A DNA stretch of 64,000 bases from Polydactylus sextarius (taxonomy: Eukaryota; Chordata; Actinopteri; Polynemidae). Every line of letters begins with the position of its first letter. Within the stretch, counting starts at the first letter, position 1. Below the pieces are notes generated by a model. That model had not been told where the DNA came from and did not search any database. It worked only from the letters and a program-made list of their open reading frames with translations. This document shows, piece after piece, positions 53,201-62,200 of this stretch. A program made the position numbers and the translations under genes. The stretch is taken from assembly GCA_016801845.1 (NCBI GenBank), contig CM028912.1:7625501-7689500 (forward strand). Reading direction: 5' to 3'.

Positions 53201-56200
53201 CAATGCCTCCTCTCCCTTTACTGCTTATTTGAAATACCTAAATTTAATCAGGTGCTTGTTTAGCAGACAATAAATAGGAAGGGTCAAGTGATGGCGAAAG
53301 CTGATGAGAATATACCTTTAAAGTACTGAACATCAGAGGTGAGGGCCGTGCTTAAGTCATTGGATGACACCTGCAACATTCCAGCAACTGTGAAGGACAC
53401 AAAAAGAGACACAGGAAGAGTAATGCAGTCATGATGTGATCAACGGCATTAAAATATTGCCATCTGACATGAACTGATCATCAGTGACGTAGTGCTGAGA
53501 TCATCCAAGAAACTAATCAGCTGAGCACAGTTCTGACGATGATATCAGACAGCACAACACACTCAGCCCTGTTACAGCTCAGTCCTGCTTGATCGATTGA
53601 TGGAGCTCGCAGCAATTAGTCATCAGTGGATTTCTGAGCAGAGCACATAAACAAACAGCAGAAGGTGACAGCAACCCAGAAACCCTTTGCTGATGTCACT
53701 ACCCACGACATCACATCTCCCTGACACTGACTGGCTCTTTCCCGTTCGGGGCGCTGATGTCACTTGTTTACCATCTCAGAAAAGGTCAAGGGTCACAGGA
53801 GCACATGTAGCGGTTGCATAATGAATCAGCCAGGCCGACAGAAAAATCCTGCCCCAACAGTGGGGAAGTGTGTGTATAAAAGAACCCTGTCTTCACCAAG
53901 GTTACAAACTGGCAGAAAACACCGCTTACCAAACAGAACTGTACAGGGGTGGGTGGGGGTGGGGGTGGCTGGCTAAGATGCGGTAAACAAGAGCAGATGA
54001 GAGTGGAGGAGAGGAGTGTAATGCAACCCTCCTCCTCCTCCTCCTGGCCACTTCCACACAGGGTGGAAGGAGATCCCAGTTGTGATGGGGGCTCTGACCT
54101 CTCTCCAGTAGCTGCAGGTCAGAAGGGAAGGCTGTGTCGGCATCTGTCAACGCTGTAAAACGTAGGTCCCCAATATGGAGCACAGCTGATAGCAGCATAA
54201 ACACTGAGTCCACCTCCTTTTAGAAAGAGAGGGAGAGAGAGAGAATGAACAGAGAGAGAAGAAAGTGGGGAGTTAGAGAGAATAAAAAATAAATACTAAC
54301 ATTTGGAAATAAGCAAAATCTCAGTGCAATCAAAAACATTTTTTCACTGCTTAATACCAAATAGGGGCTAAAAGACAGCAAAAGTACATGTGAGTCATGG
54401 GATTTCCTAACAATAACAGAAATGAAGAATAATCTACATAATGCAGATTGGAAAAAAAGAAAAAAAAAAGCATGGATACAATTTAGAAAATTCTGTGCTT
54501 TTCTTTAATAACATGTCAACCATCTTCCCTTCATTCACACACTTCCCACTCTCCCTTCCTCTCTGCCCTTGAGTAGAGGACGCTTAATGGAATACCCCAT
54601 TACCCATTGCTCTGGGAGGGGGATGTTTGAGTTTGAGGGTGTGTGCTCGTGTGTGTGTGTTTGTGTGTGTGCGTGTGTGAATATGTCTGCGTGTGCACTA
54701 TCTCAAGGCAGGATATTGGAGCTGATATCTGTGAGATAAACACAAGCATTAGTCTCTGTCTGACACTCTATACACAGAGAGACCCCCCCGCTTAGGGAGG
54801 AGAAGAAAGGGAACGAGGGAGAGAAAAGGAGCGATAGAGAGCGTTAATGACGATTGACCTTTGGGTCTGGACTGGGAGTCATCCCCTGATGAGAGCTTAG
54901 ACAGAGACCAATGGGTGGTCCACCACTTCCACTTCTACTCCCCCACTCCTTCTTCTGTCCCTTGGTCTCTTATCCAGTGGACACTAGTGCCCTCTGATAA
55001 TAACACTATCTATCCCTCTATTCCTCTGTCTCTTGCTTGCCTGCATGTATTGACTGTTGCTGGATTAAAGGGTGAGATAGTGGTCACTCACTGCTGACAG
55101 ATGGTGACTGGAAATCTAAGAATAGAACCTGATAATGGGCTGGAAACAAAGCTGGGTATAGGACAGACCATGCCATGGCCCACTACAGGCAAGTTGTATG
55201 CATTTATTAACCTGTCATAGATCTTCAGACAGATCATTGAAACACATGATGGAGTCCGATGGATCCGCATTTGTGACAAATCAGTCTGTCAAGTACCCTC
55301 CAAGTTCCCAGAACCAAGCTTCACAGTATGGGTGATCAGGCCTTCTCAGTTGCTGCCCCAGGACTGTGGAGCACCATAGCAGACCAGTCTTCAGATATTT
55401 TTAAACGAAACTTGAAAACCTTTATTTTTAAAAAAAAAAAACCATTCTGCTAAATAGTATTTTATAGACTCTTATATTCCATTTTACTGTAGCACTTTGA
55501 GATTCTTTGTAATAAATGAATGTATCATTATTATTATCAGATGTTGCCTGCCTCCTTTAAAATGCTTCTTGGGTATAAATTTGCAAGACACACTATTATA
55601 TCTCTCAATCCATTATGCAGGGGTCACTTGATTAGATATTACTCGAACGGGAGAAATCTGGTCATGAAATTTGAAATATGTGAATTTACAAACGGTCTAA
55701 AAGCCTGAGAAATTAAAATTAGTTTTGCTCTTTGTGAAGTTAGAATTTGAACAAGTTGAAGGTTTAGCCCGTATCACATTGAAGGACACATTTTTTTTTT
55801 TTTTTTACAAGCACAGTCAATTTTGCTGGGAACACTCCGGAATAAAAATAAGTGGGTATTGTTGAGATCTTAATCTTGAGAGATCACACTGAGTTTTCCA
55901 TGTTCTCAGTAACTTTTGGATGAACAGGCACAACAGAAGGTTTAAGCAGTGCCAATCAATACCTGCTTATTGAAACCCAGGGCTCGCAAGGCTTGTTTGA
56001 CTGCTGCAAGGTGTTCCCTGCTCTGGGTAGAGGCTTTAGCTACTGGAGGGTTCTCCCCTGGAAATCCTCCACTAAGATACCTAAGATAAAGGAAAGACAG
56101 AAAGCTGAAGAAATATCAACCAATACTTAAGACAACAACAAATTAATACAAATAAAGAGGAAAAGACAAGGCTGGTTCAAAAACACAGTATGTTCCCATG

Positions 56201-59200
56201 TGCTCAGAAGTAAAATTTAATGTGGAGAACTACAACAAAATAATTTATGAGATAGTTCTGCACAGAATTACACAGCAAAAATATGGGCACACTATGAGCA
56301 GGTGTGATGCAAGAGGGGCTAACGTGCTGCTCGGGCATCAAATCAGACTGATTCATATCACCGATGACGTAAAAAGTAAAAAGTCGATGAGTAAAAGTAA
56401 CTAAAAAAGTCACACTGCAAGTAAGAACATCACAAGGGATATCAAATATGAATGTGTTGGACTATAAGAGTTGGCCTGAACTGTATATCGTGACCTCTGC
56501 AGCATGTTAGCAGTGCATACTTCATGTGAGTAGTGAGGATTCAAAAACTGACAAAGTGTCCAAGAATTATTAAACTGAGAAGCTCAGTTATAAGCAACAG
56601 TCTCCTTACATCGGTGATTTTATGAAATAGTAATATATGTATGACACTTGACAGTCACGTACCTATGAGCCAAGACATTGTTGAGGTACAGTGCGCTCTT
56701 CTCCTCAGGTGACAGGCCTTCAGCCATCAGATGGAAGATGCTGAAACTTTGTTGGTGAGGAGGCAGGCAGACCAGACGAGACTTCTCCAGCATGTAGGTG
56801 TACACACGAGCTTCAACATAAATATGACGCATATTTCACTAACAAAAGTGTGTAAATACAATTTCAGCTGCGTCAATTAAAGTTGTCAGTCCTGAATGTT
56901 AAATTTGTCTTTACTGTTTAAAGACTGGTGCTCTGTGATCAAATTAACTGGGGTAAAATAAGGTCAGCAAGGTTGTAAAAATGGACCTAAACTATAAAAC
57001 ACAGCAACATACTGATGAGGTTTTACTGCCCCCTGCTGGTCTATAACAACATCATTTTAATATTGTGCCTCTGCCAATGTGAATCTTGCATAACTAATGT
57101 TTACAATTCATGTGACAAATTAATGGGATGAAAAACCAAAATGGTTTATTTTTTATTTATAGCAAAACTAGGATAACTGTGTACAATACAGCACTTTGAC
57201 TCAAAACAGACACTCTGACAACATTATGCTTCCCTCCGCTTGACACCCACATCAAGGCATCTCTCATTTACAAAGAGAGTCCCACTAGCAGCAATTACAA
57301 CCTGCAGTCTTCTTGGGTAAGTCGCTAAATGCTTTGCCCACCAGGTTTTCAGCAGTTTCACCCATTCGTCATGGCAGATCCTTATCAATCTCTGTGAGGT
57401 TAGATAGCAACCCTCTGTGAAAAACCATATTCAGATCTCTTGTCTCTGTCTAGGCCACTCAAAGACAGTTGGAGACTAATTTTTAAGTGATCCCTCAGCA
57501 CAACATGATGCTCCATGCTTCTCTTTATGGATGGTATGAGCCCCAGTGATGAGCAGTACCTGGTGTTTAACAGACACAGTGTTTGGAGTCCTGGCTAAAG
57601 CCTATCCCTTTAACACAAAGTAGCTTCCATTTAGCAACTCCACCATAAAAGCCTGACTGATGGAGTGCTACTGAGGTCGTCCTCCTACCAGTACAAAGTT
57701 TTAGAGACCATTTTAAACCCTTGCCATGATGTTGCATTTCATCTTGGAGTTCTTCAGAAAACTACTTGGACTTTATAGCTTGCTTTTTATCCTGACATTC
57801 ATTGTGATTCATAGGACCTTATTTACACAGGTGAACCTCTCTAAATGTCCAGTCAGTACAATTTGCTGCAGGTGGACTCAATTTGTAGATATAACTCAAT
57901 AATAATTGAGGTAATTGAAGCAACTATAACTTGGAGTTCTATAGCAAATAATCTAAATACTTTTGTTAAGCAGATTGCGTTTTGACTGTCATTCTGATTA
58001 TTGAGCATAAACTGATTAAAAATTAAAACAACAACAAAATGTGTGTCAAAAGTGAACCTGGACACTCTGTTCAGCCACTGTAGCCAGTGTACATGAACAT
58101 AAAAGTATAACTTGCTGAGAAACAAGTTCACATCCAGTGTGATAGGGACAGAAATGTATCTTACCTCTGAGCAGTGTCCTCCTCCTCTCACAGTACTGAA
58201 TAGTCAATAACTTGATAAAGCGGCTTGAGTTGTTGTTCCTTTCGGTCTTCGCATGACCAAAAGCCTCCAGAATACAGTTCACCTGTAAATCAATTCAAAA
58301 CAAAGATAAGTTAACAGTGCTTAACTTTATTTTTTTAAAACTTAGGGTTACTGTAGGGTAGATATCTCTATTATATTCCATCTTCTCCTGTAGTATTTCC
58401 CATACATAGTTTCCAGAAAATGAGTTCTACTTCCATTCCACTTTCCACCAGCAGATGTCAACATGCATCCATTATGTGGGCTCTCAGTTTTTTTTTCTGT
58501 CATCGGATGATCAAAGAATGAGTTGACCCAGATATCGACAACATAACGATGACTTCATCACTTACATTTCCAGGTTATATGCTGCTTTGTTATCCAGCTG
58601 ATTGATAGCAGAGCAGGTGAGTCATGTGTTACTCACTACTGATAAAGTGCTTTTGAGTGCTGCTGATCTAATTGACTGATTTCTCTTTTCATACATACAG
58701 AATGAAAAATTTTACCTCATAAAATGTCAGCAATGCTGTAGCAAAGCAGCAATAATTTTTATAATTGTAGTATCAAATGTAGTATCACTCAAATTCCAGT
58801 ATTCATTGGAATTTGAGCCATGATGAGGGACTTGTTGATCTTTTATATCCCATACTGTATTTTTTTATCAATTCTGCTGCTACAGGCTGAAAAGTGTGAG
58901 AAGAATGAACTCCTATCAGATGATAATACCCCAACAATTTCCTCTGCTGCAAATAGTTCCATCCTAAAGAATCAGCAAAACCAAGATAAAGCGTCACCGT
59001 AGGGGAAATTTTAATGATGCAATCAAACACAGGGTCTCAAATGGCATCTCTGACAAATGAACTGCTATCGAGCAGAGGAAAAGACCGCAGTCAATGGCTC
59101 CATACGGTGGCGTGTTAATCCATACATCTATTCTCAGCCTCCCCCACCTACAGCAACAACGAACAGCAGGATGCATTTGCGCACCTTTGAATACTACATG

Positions 59201-62200
59201 ACTGAATGCTATCTGATTTTTGTATAACAGAGATGATAGAGGGGGAAGGAACAATAAGCACAATGAGACATGATGTAAGACTCAGTCGGTGCCGCACTTT
59301 GAGGAACACACAAATATTCATGAGTTTCTAAATGTGAAGTTATTGTATAAAGCATGGAAATAAAATAAAAAATAGCTCCATTGTGGGATTATTTATTTTT
59401 ATTTTTTTGGAAATTTTCAGAAACCGCAAATGAAAAGCAAATAAATATGGGTGTGAATGCAACAAAGAACTTCAGTCTAATGCCCAGGACACTGCAGTTA
59501 CATCACATGTTCCTTGCTCACATAAGCCTCCAGGACAAACAACCTGAAGACTGTGTGAAAACATAGAAGTATTTCGTAGACAGATGCACTGAGACTTACG
59601 TGTTTCATCCTGGGATCCAGAGCAAAGTTTTTGGGGCTGGAGCGGGCTGTCAGGTGTCTCACAATGTGTTTACATGCCTCTGATTTCCCAGAGCCACTTT
59701 CACCACTAAGCAAACAAAGACAAAAATGTATGTTATTATTGGTTTACAAGTCAAATGACTTTCTATTTCTATTAAATGACTATTTTCCACCTAACACTAA
59801 GTTAGGTATTAACTTACTGTGCTGTATTCAATCAATGACAGACTATTTGATATTAAAGAAAGGATAGAATATCTTTTCTTTATGAGAATACATGTATTTA
59901 AAAGTTTGAATAAAGTTCAGCTTCTAAAACAAAGAAATTAGTAAAAGAGACAAGATTGAAATGAGGCATAAAAGTCAACACAGCAGCTCAAACCACTGTC
60001 ATCACAGATGTTAATGTCTCCGAAGAATAGGTGTGATGCTTTAGTCATCAAGGTGTTTCCTCCACATTACCTCAGTGACATATTTCCACCCACCTGACAT
60101 CACCACTTGAGGGACTCCATTTCATTACACTTCCAACCCATTTCTCTTTGTAACACCACCACTGGTCCCACTCTAGGGAACACCACTCTTCACACACTGT
60201 TACTGCCACAACTTATCTCACACTGGAGGCCTGCTTTTAATTTGGCAATGAGTATATATTAAATCTAACATAAGGTACCTCTACAGTACATGCTCTGACT
60301 CTCACCGACATGCAGAGAGTTGAGACTGGCATAGTAACACCTAGCAGATGGCTGTAGAAGGTCAGAAGCCCTTAGTAACGACCGCAGAGTGCTGTGGTGC
60401 ACTGTTCGTCTGTGAGTATGTGAGTTTGTGTGTTGCTATATTTCCTACTAATGGTCCTGCTGAGTGTGAAGTCTAAAGGCCTTTTCACTGTCTTTTCATT
60501 TACCAGTTTTTTATTAGATTTCAAGGGCATTTTGTTAGAGCGGTAGCCTCAGGGGATCATGGCTGATGATTGCCTGTAAATGTGTAAGAGTGTGTGTGTT
60601 CTTTAGTTTATGTGTGAGGAGATACATAGTTAAACAGAAAGCTTGAATGAAAGTGAAAATAAAAAAGGGTGATGAAGTGCAGTAGAAAAGGATTAAGGAA
60701 ATGAGAGAGTGTGTCTGTACAATGTCCCTGCATGCCTGGAAGAGAGAGTGTGTGAGTGTGTGTATGTGTGTGTGTAATTGTGTGCGTGAATGAGATGGAT
60801 AGCCTGTGGCCAGGGTGCATTAACTCTCTGCCAGATTGGTTACAACTCAGCGGGAATGTCACTGGAGAGCCGGAACGGGATTTAATTGCAATCAGGGAGC
60901 TGCCTCCGTCCATCCGAGGACAAAGAGCAAGTCGCTGTAATGCTCCCAGCAAACATTCATCTCTGTGTGAACATTGCACAGTTCTGCAGCTTGGCTCAGG
61001 GTGAGGGCTATTAATCTCTCTAGGAGTCTTTCACAGGTGTGTGGCAGAGGGGTGTGGACAAACCAGGTGGTCAGCTAAACTCGCAGACATTTTTGTTTCA
61101 GTATTTAAGGGCACGATGTTCAGTGTTTGCGTGTTGAAGGAAGGAGGTGTACCTTAAGATGAAACACTGCGGGCGTCTCTCTTGCAGCATCATGTGGTAA
61201 GCCCTCTCAGCAGAGGAGAAGATGTGAGGGGGCAAAGAGGAGCACAGGCGACCCGTGGAGCTCAGGTACAACTGACTCACCTGAGAGAGAAAGTGAGAAA
61301 GTCGCAGACATGGTTCATCAAGACACTGGATTGCAACGTTATGCAACAAGGCTAATTTACTTGGACTAAGCAAGACAGACTATTAGGTTTCAGCAGAATG
61401 ACAACTTAACGTTACATAAGTGCTCAGCTCAGTAACTAGGTGTGGTTTACCACTAATCCAACCTGAAGTAATGAAGATACCCCTTTCATGTTGACAGAAA
61501 ACAGCCATCAATTTAAAAACAGATGTTAAAAATAACCATTTTTTATTTACTTCAAGTAGGAAAAGCCAACAAATTCACCACAGCTCAAAAAAGTAAAAAC
61601 ACTTATGTTGTGACAATATAACACTAAATATGGTGCAATACAAAAGTAAAACTTCATGCATTATTTACATTTCAAAAGGATTCATATCTATATCTAAAAT
61701 GGTTAAACAATGACTGAAGAAGTCACAGTTCAAAATTTGTTAAACACATTATCTAACATACTGAACTGTGAGGTGACTGTAATACAACATCCTTATTAGT
61801 AACCAGACCAGCAGATGTGTGCCAATGACAGCACCTGTTTGTGGCTGCAGAAAAGGGAAAGGTGGATGATGGGATCTGGACCACCACACCAGAGGGGGTG
61901 ACAGACGGCCAGCAGATCACACATGTTGTGACATATGTCCTTCTCAAGCTGGCTCCTCCCTGTTCCTCCACACAACCTCTCGGTTGGATTTAGATGCCTG
62001 GAGTGAATCCAGATACAGACGGGAATGGAACAGCCAGAGGGGGCTTGGCTTCATTCTGTCATGGCAGTAGAAGGTGTCTCCGCCTCTATTTAAACCCCCT
62101 CTGGGTGAACATGGGCATGTACTAAACTGGCATTAATTCAGCTATTTCAAAATGAGTTATTTACTATTTAAATTAAGGTGACACACACTGTTGGTTAATA

